A stretch of 64,000 nucleotides of DNA, from the NCBI RefSeq assembly GCF_028743715.1, contig NZ_CP117996.1, positions 1,922,001 through 1,986,000 of the forward strand. The letters are read 5' to 3'. How positions within the stretch are numbered: the first letter of the stretch is position 1; each line of letters opens with the position of its first letter. Positions 40,838-51,231 of the stretch are shown piece after piece. This stretch comes from Microbacterium sp. Clip185 (lineage in GTDB: Bacteria > Actinomycetota > Actinomycetes > Actinomycetales > Microbacteriaceae). The notes beneath the pieces were generated by a model. That model ran no database searches and was not told the DNA's origin. It saw only the letters and a program-made list of their open reading frames with translations. A program made the translations under genes and the position numbers.

Positions 40838-41424
40838 CTGAGCAGCGGTCCGAGCTCGGCGAAGGCGCGGGCGCGGTGCGAGGCGGCGTTCTTCTCGGCG
40901 GCCGAGAACTGACCCACCGTGCGCTCCGTGCCGGACTGGCCGTCCGGGATGAAGATCGGGTCGTACCCGAATCCACCGGCACCGTCGGCGGCGGGTGCGA
41001 GCCGGCCCGGCCAGACGCCCTCGACGACGTGCTCGGCACCGCCGGGCATCACGAGCGCGATCGTGGAGACGAACTGCGCGGTGCGGTGCGGGTCGGCGAT
41101 GTCGGACAGCTGATCGAGCAGCAGCTCCAGGTTGGCTGCGGCATCCTTGCGGTGTCCGGCCCAGTACGCGGAGAACACGCCCGGCGCTCCCCCGAGCACG
41201 TCGACGCAGATGCCCGAGTCGTCGGCGAGCGCCGGAAGCCCCGTGTAGGCCGCCGCGGCACGGGCCTTGATGAGCGCGTTGGCGGCGAAGGTCACGCCGT
41301 CCTCGACGGGCTCCGGCCCGTCGTAGCCGATGACGGTGAGGTCGGGACGCGTCGCCTGCAGGATGTGGCGGAATTCCTCGACCTTGTGCGGGTTGTGCGT
41401 GGCGAGCACCACGCGGTCGGTCAC
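40828..41424 (-). CDS. rdgB: Non-canonical purine NTP pyrophosphatase (RdgB/HAM1)
   Basis: A 198-residue protein with the family start [15 protein letters not shown], the substrate loop [29 protein letters not shown] and [11 protein letters not shown]. It hydrolyses ITP, dITP and XTP to keep them out of nucleic acids. The GTG start at 41424 overlaps the rph stop (GTGA). A gene order rph-rdgB is common in actinobacteria and matches their linked roles in RNA and nucleotide quality. Confidence 0.93.
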   Translation of the reverse strand: MTDRVVLATHNPHKVEEFRHILQATRPDLTVIGYDGPEPVEDGVTFAANALIKARAAAAYTGLPALADDSGICVDVLGGAPGVFSAYWAGHRKDAAANLELLLDQLSDIADPHRTAQFVSTIALVMPGGAEHVVEGVWPGRLAPAADGAGGFGYDPIFIPDGQSGTERTVGQFSAAEKNAASHRARAFAELGPLLSEL

Positions 41425-42167
41425 GCGTCGGCTCCCGCTGCGAGCGCAGCTGCCTGCGCCTGGCTCAGCTCGCCGCATCCGGCGACCGCCAGCTCCAGCA
41501 GGGCGTCGAGCTCGCGCTTGTCGAACGGCGCCCCCTCGGCGGTGCCCTGCACCTCGACGAAGAGCCCGCGTCCGGTGACGACGACGTTCATGTCGGTCTC
41601 GGCGCGCACGTCCTCGACGTACGCGAGGTCGAGCATCGGCTCACCGTCGATGATGCCGACCGAGACCGCCGAGACGGAGTCGAAGAGCACCTGCGCCTTC
41701 TGGCCGATGAACTTCTTGCGACGGCCCCACTCGATCGCATCCGCGAGGGCGACGTACGCGCCCGTGATGGCCGCCGTGCGCGTGCCGCCGTCGGCCTGCA
41801 GCACGTCGCAGTCGATGACGATCGTGTTCTCACCCAGGGCCTTCGTGTCGACGACCGCGCGCAGCGCCCGGCCGATGAGGCGGGAGATCTCGTGCGTGCG
41901 GCCGCCGATCTTTCCCTTGACGCTCTCGCGGTCGTTGCGGTCGTTCGTGGCGCGCGGCAGCATCGCGTACTCAGCCGTGATCCACCCCTTGCCCTTGCCC
42001 GTGAGCCACCGGGGCACGCCGTTCGTGAACGACGCGGTGCACAGCACCTTCGTGTTGCCGAAGGAGATGAGTGCGGAACCCTCGGCCTGGCTCGACCAGC
42101 CGCGCTCGATCGTCACGGGACGCAGCTGCGAGACGGTGCGCCCATCGGCGCGGGTGATGTCGGTCAT
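41421..42167 (-). CDS. rph: Ribonuclease PH
   Basis: A 248-residue RNase [21 protein letters not shown] at the start, [16 protein letters not shown], the Arg-rich [29 protein letters not shown] segment and [19 protein letters not shown]. It trims tRNA 3' ends phosphorolytically. The start at 42167 is the ATG just before the family sequence. It follows murI by 46 bases. Confidence 0.95.
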   Translation of the reverse strand: MTDITRADGRTVSQLRPVTIERGWSSQAEGSALISFGNTKVLCTASFTNGVPRWLTGKGKGWITAEYAMLPRATNDRNDRESVKGKIGGRTHEISRLIGRALRAVVDTKALGENTIVIDCDVLQADGGTRTAAITGAYVALADAIEWGRRKKFIGQKAQVLFDSVSAVSVGIIDGEPMLDLAYVEDVRAETDMNVVVTGRGLFVEVQGTAEGAPFDKRELDALLELAVAGCGELSQAQAAALAAGADA

Positions 42168-42213
42168 CGTTCTCCTCGGGTAGGGCGGATGCGGGAAAGT
42201 CGGGGATGCGGCG

Positions 42214-43053
42214 TCAGGACGCGGTCGTGCGGGGAAGATCGATCGTGCCGGTCTGCACGAGCTGCACCTGACGCACCTCGCGCCCCATGAGGCGGTGCGC
42301 GAGCTGGATGAAGTCGTCGGCCGACGAGCCCGTCGCCTCGTAGACGTGCTGGGCCACGGCGTCGGGCCCTGCCAGCAGATCGCGGGACACGAGCTGACGG
42401 TAGACGTCCTTGGCCGTCTCGGTGTCGCTCGAGACGAGACTGGTGCCCTCACCCATGACGTAGCTGATAGCCCCCTCGAGGAAGGGGTAGTGCGTGCAGC
42501 CGAGCACGAGCGTGTCGACGCCGGCGTGACGCAGGGGTGCGAGATAGTCCTCGGCCACCTGCAGCACCTCGGGAGAGCCGGTGACACCCGCCTCGACGAA
42601 GTCGACGAACCGGGGGCAGGCCTGCGCGAACACGGTGACGTTCGGGTTCACCTCGAGCATGTCCTGGTAAGCACCGGATCCGATCGTTCCCGTCGTGCCG
42701 ATGACGCCGATGCGGCTGTTGCGAGTCGTCGCGAGCGCGGTGCGCACGGCGGGGCCGATGACCTCGACCACGGGCACGTCGTAGCGCTCACGCGCATCCC
42801 GGAGCACCGCGGCCGACGCCGTGTTGCAGGCGATCACGAGCATCTTCACGCCCTGCTCCACGAGCGTGTCGAGGATCTCGAGCGAATACCGACGCACATC
42901 CGCGATGGGCTTCGGGCCGTAGGGCGAGCGCGCAGTGTCGCCGATGTAGAGCAGCGATTCGCGCGGCAGCAGCTGCGAGATCGCGCGGGCGACGGTCAGA
43001 CCACCCACTCCGGAGTCGAAGATCCCGATCGGCGCGTCGTTCACCACGATCAT
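42214..43053 (-). CDS. murI: Glutamate racemase
   Basis: A 279-residue enzyme with both catalytic Cys: Cys76 in VIACNTASA and Cys186 in [11 protein letters not shown]. The [11 protein letters not shown] start and [12 protein letters not shown] segment are typical. It makes D-glutamate for peptidoglycan in the cytoplasm. It is the first gene of a murI-rph-rdgB run and is divergent from pncB. Confidence 0.95.
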   Translation of the reverse strand: MIVVNDAPIGIFDSGVGGLTVARAISQLLPRESLLYIGDTARSPYGPKPIADVRRYSLEILDTLVEQGVKMLVIACNTASAAVLRDARERYDVPVVEVIGPAVRTALATTRNSRIGVIGTTGTIGSGAYQDMLEVNPNVTVFAQACPRFVDFVEAGVTGSPEVLQVAEDYLAPLRHAGVDTLVLGCTHYPFLEGAISYVMGEGTSLVSSDTETAKDVYRQLVSRDLLAGPDAVAQHVYEATGSSADDFIQLAHRLMGREVRQVQLVQTGTIDLPRTTAS

Positions 43054-43085
43054 CCAGCCTACCCGCGCTCGGTAGAGTGACCGCC

Positions 43086-44390
43086 ATGCCCGAGACCACC
43101 TCGCTGCTCACCGACCGCTACGAGCTGACCATGATCGAGGCGGCGCTGCGCGACGGCACCGCCTCGCGTCCCACGGTCTTCGAGCTCTTCGCCCGCCGTC
43201 TGGCGGGAGGACGCCGCTTCGGCGTGGTCGCGGGGACCGGCCGGCTGCTGTCGCTGCTGCGTGAGTTCCGCTTCGGCGACGACGAGCTGCGCTACCTGCG
43301 CGACAACCGCGTGGTGGATGCGGACACTCTCGCCACCCTCGCCGACTTCCGCTTCACCGGATCGATCTCCGGATATCGCGAGGGTGAGCTGTACTTTCCC
43401 GGCTCCCCCGTGCTGACCGTCGAAGGCAGCTTCCTCGAGGCCGTGATCCTGGAGACCCTCGCCCTCAGCGTGCTCAACCACGACTCCGCCGTCGCCACCG
43501 CGGCCGCGCGGATGTCGCTGGCCGCCGGCGACCGACCACTGGCCGAGATGGGCTCGCGGCGAGCCGGCGAGCGATCGGCCGTCGCCGCCGCGCGCGCCGC
43601 ATACATCGCCGGCTTCGGTGCGACGAGCAACCTGGAGGCGGGTCGCACCTGGGGCATCCCCACGATGGGCACCGCCGCGCACGCATGGACGCTGCTCCAC
43701 GAGCGCGAAGAGGACGCCTTCCGCGCGCAGATCGCCGCCCAGGGACTCGGCACGACGCTGCTCGTGGACACCTATGACATCGAGCGGGGCGTCGAGACGG
43801 CGATCCGCGTGGCAGGCACGGGGCTCGGCGGGGTGCGCATCGACTCGGGCGACCTGCCCGTCGTCGCCGCTCGGGTGCGGGCGCAGCTGGACGCGCTCGG
43901 CGCCACCGGCACGCGCATCACCGTCACGAGCGACCTCGATGAGTACGCGCTCGCGGCACTCGCCGCCTCCCCCGTGGACGCCTACGGCGTCGGCACCTCC
44001 GTTGTCACCGGCTCGGGCACCCCCACCGCGGGGATGGTCTACAAGCTGGTCGCGCGTCAGGATGCCGACGGCACCTGGGTCGGGGTCGCCAAAGCGTCCG
44101 CCGAGAAGACCTCGACGGGTGGGCGGAAGTCTGCCTTCCGAGGGCTGCGCGACGGAATCGCCGAGGCTGAGCTCATCCGCATCGACGAGTCGGAATCACC
44201 GGCCGAACTCGCCGACGCGCGAGCACTGCAGGTCCCGCTCGTTCAACGCGGCGAGATCGACGCCTCCCACGAAGGGTCCGAGGGTGTGCACGCGGCACGA
44301 TCCCACCACCTCGCGGTCCGCAGGGAGCTGCCGCTCGCGGCGCACGGCCTCAGCCGGTCGGATCCGGCGATTCCCACCCGCTATGTGTGA
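43086..44390 (+). CDS. pncB: Nicotinate phosphoribosyltransferase
   Basis: A 434-residue enzyme of NAD salvage. The start [18 protein letters not shown] is family-typical, as are [15 protein letters not shown] residues (here [29 protein letters not shown]), the phosphate site [10 protein letters not shown] and [14 protein letters not shown]. It joins nicotinate and PRPP to nicotinate mononucleotide. It converges on the DUF3039 gene. Confidence 0.92.
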   Translation: MPETTSLLTDRYELTMIEAALRDGTASRPTVFELFARRLAGGRRFGVVAGTGRLLSLLREFRFGDDELRYLRDNRVVDADTLATLADFRFTGSISGYREGELYFPGSPVLTVEGSFLEAVILETLALSVLNHDSAVATAAARMSLAAGDRPLAEMGSRRAGERSAVAAARAAYIAGFGATSNLEAGRTWGIPTMGTAAHAWTLLHEREEDAFRAQIAAQGLGTTLLVDTYDIERGVETAIRVAGTGLGGVRIDSGDLPVVAARVRAQLDALGATGTRITVTSDLDEYALAALAASPVDAYGVGTSVVTGSGTPTAGMVYKLVARQDADGTWVGVAKASAEKTSTGGRKSAFRGLRDGIAEAELIRIDESESPAELADARALQVPLVQRGEIDASHEGSEGVHAARSHHLAVRRELPLAAHGLSRSDPAIPTRYV

Positions 44391-44400
44391 GCGCGGCGAG

Positions 44401-44667
44401 TCACTGCTGCAGCGACTCGTAGATCTCCTTGCATGACGGGCAGACCGGGAACTTCTCCGGATCGCGGCCCGGCGTCCACTTCTTGCCGCACAGCGCGCGC
44501 ACGGGCTTGCCCGTGATGGCGGACTCGAGGATCTTCTCCTTCTTCACGTAGTGCGAGAAGCGCTCATGATCGCCGGGCTCGATGGTCTCTTCGCGGATGA
44601 GCTCTTCGAGCTCGCGGTCGAGGGTGGCGAGGCCGCCCTGGTCGGGGCTGTCGGCAGGGGTGCTCAT
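44401..44667 (-). CDS. DUF3039 family protein
   Basis: An 88-residue protein matching DUF3039: LEELIREETIEPGDHERFSHYVKK and a zinc-like pair of Cys motifs (ALCGKKWTPGRDPEKFPVCPSCKEIY). The family is confined to actinobacteria; function is unknown. The ATG at 44667 was preferred to one three codons earlier. Confidence 0.85.
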   Translation of the reverse strand: MSTPADSPDQGGLATLDRELEELIREETIEPGDHERFSHYVKKEKILESAITGKPVRALCGKKWTPGRDPEKFPVCPSCKEIYESLQQ

Positions 44668-44707
44668 GGACAGCAAGTGTAGCCGCGAGGGGTGTGCGCG
44701 GCTCGGG

Positions 44708-46279
44708 TCAGGAGCTGGTAGCGGCGAACTCCATGAGCTCGCTCTCTCGCCGTTCGAACACCCGCGAGCCGATGGCGAGACCCGCTCCGAGCACGGCGAG
44801 GCCGGTCGCGGCCCCGCCCACGAGGGCGGCGAGCCCGAACGAGGAGTCGCCCGAGACCGCTTGCCACGCCCACCACAGCGTCGGCACGCTGACGGCGAGC
44901 GCTCCCAGCATCACGAGAGCCTGCGACAGGATGCCGGCGGATCCCGTGCGCTGTGGCTGCTGGAACGGGCTGTCACCCGGTCGCGACACGGCGTACGGCG
45001 CGGCCGCCGAGGCGATGGAGGAAAGCCCGAGACCGGAGAGGAACAGGCTGATCGTCACACCGGCGAGCGCCGGCAGGTGCGCCCAACGCCCGTGGATGGC
45101 CACCGCGACCGGCACGGCGACGGCGAACGTCGGCACGGCGATCAGCAGGATCGGCACCAGACGCCCGACACGGTCCGAGATGCCGCGCACACCGGAGGCG
45201 ACGTGCATCCACACCGCGGTGGAGTCGTACGCGACGTCGTTGTGGGGCAGCCATCCGAAGAAGAGCGCGATGATCGGCACCGGAACGAGCGCCACGTACT
45301 CGGCGGGCACGCCCGCGACCAGCAGCGGGATCGTGGTCAGCAGCGCTGCGATCGGCACCACCAGCACGTTCACGCCGTAGCGGCGGTCGCGCAGCCAGTA
45401 GGTGAGGCTGCGGGCGGCGATGGCGCCTCCTGCGGTGCCGGGGAGCACCGAGAACCACCCCATGCCGCCGCGCTCGCGCGCGGCGAGGGGGCGCTCGATC
45501 GTCGTGAGGGCACGGCGCACGATCGCGTACCACGCCCAGCCGAGCAGGGCGATCGTGACCACAGCGACGATCGCTGCCAGCCAGAGCCCGCCGACATCGG
45601 CGGTCGCCGCGAGGCCGGGCAGCGCCCAGGCGGCGCCGATCGGGGTGAACGCGAGCACGTGCGCCGCCACGTCGAGCTGGCTGGGAACGGCGTCGCCCCA
45701 GTCGAGCGAGGCGAAGAACACCCCCACCGGCACGAAGACGACCAGCAGCGCGAGGATGAACAGGCCGGTGAGCTCGCGCGACCGGCGTGGGAGCGTCCAC
45801 ATCGAGGCGAGTCCGGCGGCGACCCGCGTGAGCAGCACCGCCGTCACCAGTCCGAGCAGGGGTCCGATGACGGCCGGCGCGCCAGCATCCTGGGACAGCC
45901 ACATCACAGCCGTCGCCACGGCCACCGCCGCCAGTGCCATGACCGGCACGCTGACGATGCTCGCCAGCAGGATCGATCCGGCGAGCGGTCTGGGATCCAG
46001 CCCGAACGTCTGGAACCGGCGGGGATCCAGCTGGTCGGGGCTTCCGGAGATGGGCGGCGCGAGCGCATAGCCCACGGCGACCGCGCTACCCCCGAGGACG
46101 GTGACGACCAAGGCGGATTGGGCGGTGACGGCCTGCAGCGCGATCTGGGCGATGCAGGCGGCGACGACACCTCCGACGACCAGCACGGTCGCGACGATGG
46201 CCCGCCAGCGCTCGGCGGCATCGCCGCGCAGGGCGCCGATCAGGAGGGCGGCCCTCAGTCGGAGAACGTGTGCAGCCAT
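44708..46279 (-). CDS. ABC-2-type transporter permease
   Basis: A 523-residue protein with about twelve hydrophobic helices and no soluble domain of size, fitting a large ABC exporter permease (TadA/ABC-2-like). The ATG at 46279 overlaps the ATPase gene by 25 bases. The two are one operon with the ATP-binding subunit upstream. The substrate is unknown. Confidence 0.75.
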   Translation of the reverse strand: MAAHVLRLRAALLIGALRGDAAERWRAIVATVLVVGGVVAACIAQIALQAVTAQSALVVTVLGGSAVAVGYALAPPISGSPDQLDPRRFQTFGLDPRPLAGSILLASIVSVPVMALAAVAVATAVMWLSQDAGAPAVIGPLLGLVTAVLLTRVAAGLASMWTLPRRSRELTGLFILALLVVFVPVGVFFASLDWGDAVPSQLDVAAHVLAFTPIGAAWALPGLAATADVGGLWLAAIVAVVTIALLGWAWYAIVRRALTTIERPLAARERGGMGWFSVLPGTAGGAIAARSLTYWLRDRRYGVNVLVVPIAALLTTIPLLVAGVPAEYVALVPVPIIALFFGWLPHNDVAYDSTAVWMHVASGVRGISDRVGRLVPILLIAVPTFAVAVPVAVAIHGRWAHLPALAGVTISLFLSGLGLSSIASAAAPYAVSRPGDSPFQQPQRTGSAGILSQALVMLGALAVSVPTLWWAWQAVSGDSSFGLAALVGGAATGLAVLGAGLAIGSRVFERRESELMEFAATSS

Positions 46280-47937
46280 TCGAGGCCCTCCACCTCGTTC
46301 GAGCCACCGACCAGCTCCAGGAATCGCGCCTCGAGCGTCTGCTCGCCGCGAACCTCGGCGACCGTGCCGTCGGCCAGCACCTGGCCCGACACGATGACCG
46401 CAACGCGATCGCACACGCGCTCCACCAGGTCCATGCCGTGGCTGGAGAGCAGAACGGTTCCGCCGTGAGACACATAGGTGCCGAGGATGTCGAGGATCAC
46501 CGAGCTCGAAACCGGATCGACGGCCTCGAAGGGCTCATCGAGCACGAGAAGTCGAGGCGAGTGGATGAGGGCAGCTGCGAGCATGATCTTCTTCGTCATG
46601 CCCGCGGAGTAGTCCGACACCGACCGACCCAATGCAGAGGTCAGATCGAAGGCTCGACCGAGGTCGGTGGCGCGACGCTCCACGGTGTTCGCGTCGAGAC
46701 CGCGCAATAGCCCCGCATAAGAGAGGAGCTGGCGACCTGTCAGGCGGTCGAAGGTGCGCAGTCGGTCCGGCAGCACGCCGATCAGCTTCTTGGCCTCGCG
46801 TGACCGCGTGCGCGCGTCGACCCCGGCCACGCGGATGGTGCCCGCATCCGGCTTCAAGAGTCCGGCGATCATCGAGAGGGTAGTGGTCTTGCCCGCGCCG
46901 TTCGGCCCGACGAGGCCATAGAAGGTGCCGGCGGGAACGACGAGGTCGATGCCGGCGACCGCGACGGTCGAGCCGTACGACTTGGTCAGTCCGCTCACTT
47001 CGAGCGCCAGAGCGGGTTCCGCCGCCGTCTCGGCGACGTCGGCGAACAGCCGGTCGGCCTCATCATCCTCCGCGCGCTCGATCACGACGACGGTCTCGGC
47101 AGCCGCCGCCTCGTCGTCGGGGGTCTCATCGACCGCCTCGGCGACAGCAGGGGCCTCGACGACCGGCTCCGACTCGGGCTCCACCTCGACGACCTCGACC
47201 GCCTCGACCGCCACGGACTCATCGACCGTCTCGACGGTCTGGGGTGATGTCACGTCCGCATTCGCGACGACGGGCACCTCGTCGAGTACCTCGGGCGATG
47301 CGGCCTCGACGGGCGCCTCGTCCGGGAGGATCACGTCGTCGACGGGGGCAGGCTTCTCCGCATCCGACGGCACGGGACGCGGCGGAAGGGGCGGTTTGGG
47401 CGGAATGACGAAGTCGACCGCGACCGGCGCATCGATCGGAGCCACGGGCGGCGGGGTCTTGGCCGCGGCCGTGCGCGGCGTCTTGACTCCCGCCGACGCC
47501 GCCTTCGTTCGGCCGGTCGCCGCGCGCGGCTTTGGTGCGGTCTCACCGGTCTGCGCCGCCGTCGTTCGCGCAGCAGGCTTTCTGGGCGTCGCCGGTTTCT
47601 TCGCCGGGGCGGGCCTCTTGGCTGCGGCCGGCGCGGCCGCATCTTCTGCTGCGACGCTCGGCGTGCGCTTCGCTGCCGCCGGCCGCTTCGCGGCGGGCTT
47701 CTTCGGGGCCGCCTGCGCGGGAGCTTCACCCTCGCCGGGCGCGGCCGCTGCCGACGACCCGGCCGCCGGCTTCTTCGCGGCAGGCTTGCGTGCAGCTGCC
47801 GGACGGGCGGTCGTGGCGCGCGGAGCGCGCGGCGTCGACGGGCGTGCGGACGCCGGCTTCTTGGGAGCTTCGGAGACCTCCTCGGCGGAGCCGTCGTCGG
47901 GCGTGGGCGCGTCGGAACCGGAAGGAGTGGAGGTCAC
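46255..47937 (-). CDS. ABC transporter ATPase with long histone-H1-like N-terminal extension
   Basis: A 560-residue protein. The last 250 residues (from about 309) are a standard ABC ATPase with Walker A GPNGAGKTT near residue 343, the signature DYSAGMTKK, Walker B LLVLDEPFEAVD and the H-loop LSSHGMD. The first 310 residues are low complexity: about 170 residues of Ala/Lys/Pro repeats (KKPAAKRPAAAKR type) like histone H1 tails, then an acidic Glu/Val-rich stretch. No frameshift separates the parts. The permease partner is the overlapping downstream gene. A shorter product from an internal start cannot be excluded. Confidence 0.82.
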   Translation of the reverse strand: MTSTPSGSDAPTPDDGSAEEVSEAPKKPASARPSTPRAPRATTARPAAARKPAAKKPAAGSSAAAAPGEGEAPAQAAPKKPAAKRPAAAKRTPSVAAEDAAAPAAAKRPAPAKKPATPRKPAARTTAAQTGETAPKPRAATGRTKAASAGVKTPRTAAAKTPPPVAPIDAPVAVDFVIPPKPPLPPRPVPSDAEKPAPVDDVILPDEAPVEAASPEVLDEVPVVANADVTSPQTVETVDESVAVEAVEVVEVEPESEPVVEAPAVAEAVDETPDDEAAAAETVVVIERAEDDEADRLFADVAETAAEPALALEVSGLTKSYGSTVAVAGIDLVVPAGTFYGLVGPNGAGKTTTLSMIAGLLKPDAGTIRVAGVDARTRSREAKKLIGVLPDRLRTFDRLTGRQLLSYAGLLRGLDANTVERRATDLGRAFDLTSALGRSVSDYSAGMTKKIMLAAALIHSPRLLVLDEPFEAVDPVSSSVILDILGTYVSHGGTVLLSSHGMDLVERVCDRVAVIVSGQVLADGTVAEVRGEQTLEARFLELVGGSNEVEGLEWLHTFSD

Positions 47938-48120
47938 TCATCCAACGTACCAACCGCCCCTGACGATCCCGGCGGTGGGATGCGGCCCCGTCACCGATTG
48001 TCACGAATCCACAACAGGAGTGGGGAGATCTGCGGGCTTCCAGGTGGCCCGGATACCATGGGCACGGCACAAAGGAGTGTTTCGTCGGTGAACCGACCGT
48101 GAACTTCGACTCCAGGAGCG

Positions 48121-48822
48121 ATGAATCTTATGAGACTTCAGACTGTGATCCTTGCCGCCGGCATGGGCTCGCGCCTCGGCCGCAGCCTGCCGAAGCCGCT
48201 GACCCAGCTGAACGACGGGCGCAGCATCATGCGCCAGCAGCACGACAACATCCGCGCCGCTTTCGGCTCGGATGCCAAGATCACGGCCGTCGTCGGCTAC
48301 CGCGCCGAGACCATCGTCGAGGCCTTCCCCGAGGCCGACTACGTCTACAACGAGCGCTACGACCAGACGAACACCTCGAAGAGCCTGCTGCGCGCGCTGT
48401 CCGCGACCGGCAAGGCCGGCGTGCTCTGGATGAACGGCGACGTCGTCTTCGACCCCCGCGTCCTGGGCCGCGCCGTGGCGCTCATCGAGCGCGAGCAGTC
48501 CTTCGTCACCGTCAACACCGCGAAGGTGAGCGACGAAGAGGTCAAGTACACCGTCACGAGCGAGGGCTTCATCAAGGAGCTGTCCAAGACCGTCCGCGGC
48601 GGCATCGGCGAGGCCGTCGGCATCAACTACATCTCGCGCGCGGACAAGCGCTCCTTCATGCACCACCTGGCGCGCGTCGACGATCAGGACTACTTCGAGC
48701 GGGGTCTCGAGCTCGCCATCCAGCACGACGGTCTCCTGCTCGAGCCGATGGACATCTCCGACCTGTACGCGGTCGAGGTGGACTTCGCCGAAGACCTCGA
48801 GCGCGCGAACCAGTTCGTCTGA
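48121..48822 (+). CDS. Sugar/choline-phosphate nucleotidyltransferase-like protein
   Basis: A 233-residue nucleotidyltransferase with the signature VILAAGMGSRLGRSLPKPLTQLNDG and a downstream WMNGDVVFD metal site. Similarity is to small LicC/GlmU-type enzymes that activate phosphocholine or sugar phosphates with CTP or UTP. With wall-polymer genes following, a role in teichoic acid or capsule precursor supply is likely. The start at 48121 has CAGGAG 5 bases upstream; 48130 is an alternative. Confidence 0.8.
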   Translation: MNLMRLQTVILAAGMGSRLGRSLPKPLTQLNDGRSIMRQQHDNIRAAFGSDAKITAVVGYRAETIVEAFPEADYVYNERYDQTNTSKSLLRALSATGKAGVLWMNGDVVFDPRVLGRAVALIEREQSFVTVNTAKVSDEEVKYTVTSEGFIKELSKTVRGGIGEAVGINYISRADKRSFMHHLARVDDQDYFERGLELAIQHDGLLLEPMDISDLYAVEVDFAEDLERANQFV

Positions 48823-48869
48823 TCCGCAACCCCCGGTCGCCGTTCAGCAGAGGCGCCTAGCATCGCAGG

Positions 48870-49766
48870 ATGCCGGAGAAGGTCCACCGCATCCACAGCC
48901 TGCCGGACGAGTCCCCCTGGCAGGGCGGGATTCCGCCCGTCGGGTCGAGTGAGCACCCGTTCACGGTGCGCGCCCTCGATCGTGTGCTCGCGGTCCAGCG
49001 CCCCGTCGTGCTGGCGCACCTGCGCAGTATCCGCGTGCGTCACCCTCGCGCCACGACGCTCGAGATCGTGCGAATGCTCGAGCGCCGGTATCTCGCGGCG
49101 GTGACCACCGGCGGGGCCGCCGTCGGCGCGACCGCGGTGGTGCCGGGCATCGGGACCGGCGTCACGTTGGCACTGAGCGGGGTGGAGACCCTCGGCTTCT
49201 TGGAGACGACGACACTGTTCGCGCAGTCGGTCGCCGAGGTGCACGGCCTGCCGGTCGAGAACCCCGACCGGGCGCGTGCTCTCGTGCTGACTCTGCTCCT
49301 CGGCCAGGAGGGGATCGACCTCGTCACCCAGCTCGCGCGGCAGGCCGGCGGCAAGGGGCCGTCGCGCAGCACCTACTGGGGCGAGTTGATCACCACGACG
49401 CTGCCCCGCGCGGCTCTCGGTCCACTCGTCGACCGTCTCAAGACCTCGTTCCTGCACCGGTTCGCTGCACGCGGCGGCGCCTCGTTCCTCGGCAAGGCGC
49501 TGCCTTTCGGCGTGGGCGCGGCAGTCGGCGGCGCCGGCAACCACCTGCTCGGACGACGTGTGATCACGACGTCTCGACGCGCGTTCGGGATGCCGCCCAT
49601 CGACCTGCCGGCGGAGCTCGAACCGCGCCCGGGCGCCGCACCGGTCGAACAACTCGCGGGGCGCGGCCTCGCCCGCGCCGGTGGACTCGTGGCCCAGGTC
49701 GCGGGATCCGCCACGCGCCGCACGCGCGACGCCGCAAAGGCGCTGGGCTCCGCGCGGCGCAAGTAG
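48870..49766 (+). CDS. Conserved-looking protein of unknown function
   Basis: A 298-residue protein. There is a polar N-terminus, a hydrophobic Gly-rich core (TTGGAAVGATAVVPGIGTGVTLALSGVETLGFLETTTLF, about 78-118), helices, a second Gly-rich hydrophobic region (about 200-230) and an Arg-rich tail. The core loosely recalls EcsC-type proteins, but I cannot assign a family with confidence. It lies between a nucleotidyltransferase and a 28-bp tandem repeat. Confidence 0.65.
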   Translation: MPEKVHRIHSLPDESPWQGGIPPVGSSEHPFTVRALDRVLAVQRPVVLAHLRSIRVRHPRATTLEIVRMLERRYLAAVTTGGAAVGATAVVPGIGTGVTLALSGVETLGFLETTTLFAQSVAEVHGLPVENPDRARALVLTLLLGQEGIDLVTQLARQAGGKGPSRSTYWGELITTTLPRAALGPLVDRLKTSFLHRFAARGGASFLGKALPFGVGAAVGGAGNHLLGRRVITTSRRAFGMPPIDLPAELEPRPGAAPVEQLAGRGLARAGGLVAQVAGSATRRTRDAAKALGSARRK

Positions 49767-49785
49767 CCGCGTTTCGTCTCGCCTA

Positions 49786-49891
49786 CGGCTCGCTCAACGA
49801 ACGAGGTGGCGCACGGCTCGCTCAACGAACGAGGTGGCGCGCGGCTCGCCCAACGGACGAGGTGGCGCGCGGCTCGCTCAACGGACGACGG
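49786..49891. repeat. 28-bp tandem repeat, 3.8 copies
   Basis: Units start at 49786, 49814, 49842 and 49870 (CGGCTCGCTCAACGAACGAG...) with 0 to 3 differences; the fourth is 22 bases long. It lies between convergent genes. The units have no spacers, so it is not a CRISPR array. Confidence 0.85.
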
Positions 49892-49907
49892 TGAGCAGCG
49901 TTCGGCG

Positions 49908-51191
49908 TCAGGAGGCTTCTTCGCGACCGGCGTTCGAATCGAGCTCCGCCTGCGCCGCGGCGTCGTCCGCATCGCCGCCGGCCCGCGCGTGCCACTGATC
50001 CCACTCATCCATGAGGCGACCGATCGCCGCGTGGAAGCGTGCGGTCGGAGCTCCGGGCGAGGTGTCGCCGAAGTAGTGCTCCACCCAGTACGCCAGGCGC
50101 GCGACGGCCTCGGGATCGCCGACCAGGCGGTCGACCTCCTCCAGGATGCGGGGGGCATCGGCGGCATCCAGCCACTCGCACGCGGAGAGGTACCCGCTCG
50201 TGTCGACCGCGGCGCGCTCGTCGACGGGACGCGTGATCAGCAGCGGCTTGTCGGCGGCGAGGCGGTCGTAGACCATGGCCGAGATGTCGACGACCGCGAC
50301 ATCCGAGGCCGCCAGCTGCCAGCCGAGTTCGGGTCCGTCGTCGTACACGTGCTGAGCAGAAGGGTCGGCGGCATTGGCCGCGGCGATCGCGGCGACGATG
50401 CGTCGATGGGCCGCCAGGTACTCGTGGTCGACCACGCCGCTGCGCGGATGCGGCCGGTAGATGAGGCGATGGCGCGGGGAGCCGAGGACGGCCGAGGTGA
50501 GCGCTTCTCCGTGACTGGCGATGGATCCGTAGAACGCGGAGGGCCGGTCGCCCTCCCAGGTCGGCGCGTACAGGACGACCGTGCGGTCATCCGGCGTGTA
50601 GGGCAGAACGCCGGAGTAGTGATCGGCCTGCGGGCGGCCGATCTCGATCGTGCGGGTGTCGAGGTCGTAGTTCCAGAGCACCCGGCCCAGGCGTTCGCGC
50701 GCCGCATCCCCCGCGATCAGGGCGTAGTCGTACGCCTTGAACTGGTTGGTGGTCATGTACATCTTGTCGGACTCGCCGTGGTTGATGAACACGTGCCAGC
50801 GGTGCCCGTAGCGGAACATCTGGAAGTTCCGCGTGTTCTGGTTCACATACAGCACGACGCGCAGACCCTGGGCCGCCACGACCTTCTCGAGGTCGCGAAC
50901 GGTCGGCACGAAGGCGACCGGTAGCTCGCTCTCGGTCATGATCGCCGCCGCCGAGGTGGCGTTCCGGCTGAGCACCAGGACGGGCCACGTCTCGGCGAGC
51001 TTCTGGAGCGGCTTGTACCACTGCCGCATCTGATACAGGTTCACGGCACCGTCGGCGAAGTAGACGCCGATGCGGAAATGGCCGACCGGCAGCGGGGTGC
51101 GCATCGCCCGCACCTCGCGGACGGCGGAGCGGTTGTCGAGGACTTTCCGGAGAAGTCCCCGCGCCTTGCGGATGTCTGATGCCAGGCCCAT
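49908..51191 (-). CDS. CDP-glycerol glycerophosphotransferase-like protein
   Basis: A 427-residue protein of the TagF/TarF superfamily (GT-B-like). Motifs are FINHGESDKMYMTTNQFKAYDY, VLYAPTWEGDRPSAFYGS, RLIYRPHPRSGVVDHEYL and AVVDISAMVYDRLAADKPLL. Such enzymes polymerise glycerol- or ribitol-phosphate in teichoic acid. It is divergent from the GT2 gene and the most distinct of the three paralogues here; its C-terminal tail is acidic. Confidence 0.8.
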   Translation of the reverse strand: MGLASDIRKARGLLRKVLDNRSAVREVRAMRTPLPVGHFRIGVYFADGAVNLYQMRQWYKPLQKLAETWPVLVLSRNATSAAAIMTESELPVAFVPTVRDLEKVVAAQGLRVVLYVNQNTRNFQMFRYGHRWHVFINHGESDKMYMTTNQFKAYDYALIAGDAARERLGRVLWNYDLDTRTIEIGRPQADHYSGVLPYTPDDRTVVLYAPTWEGDRPSAFYGSIASHGEALTSAVLGSPRHRLIYRPHPRSGVVDHEYLAAHRRIVAAIAAANAADPSAQHVYDDGPELGWQLAASDVAVVDISAMVYDRLAADKPLLITRPVDERAAVDTSGYLSACEWLDAADAPRILEEVDRLVGDPEAVARLAYWVEHYFGDTSPGAPTARFHAAIGRLMDEWDQWHARAGGDADDAAAQAELDSNAGREEAS

Positions 51192-51231
51192 CCTTCCAGC
51201 CTAACCAGCGCTCGCATGGGATGATCGTCGG

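Noticed and set aside
44582..46468. 628-codon plus-strand frame rich in Asp, Arg and His
   Set aside because: It is an antisense shadow of the ABC permease gene.
49786..49891. Possible CRISPR array
   Set aside because: The 28-bp units are directly adjacent without spacers, and no cas genes are near.
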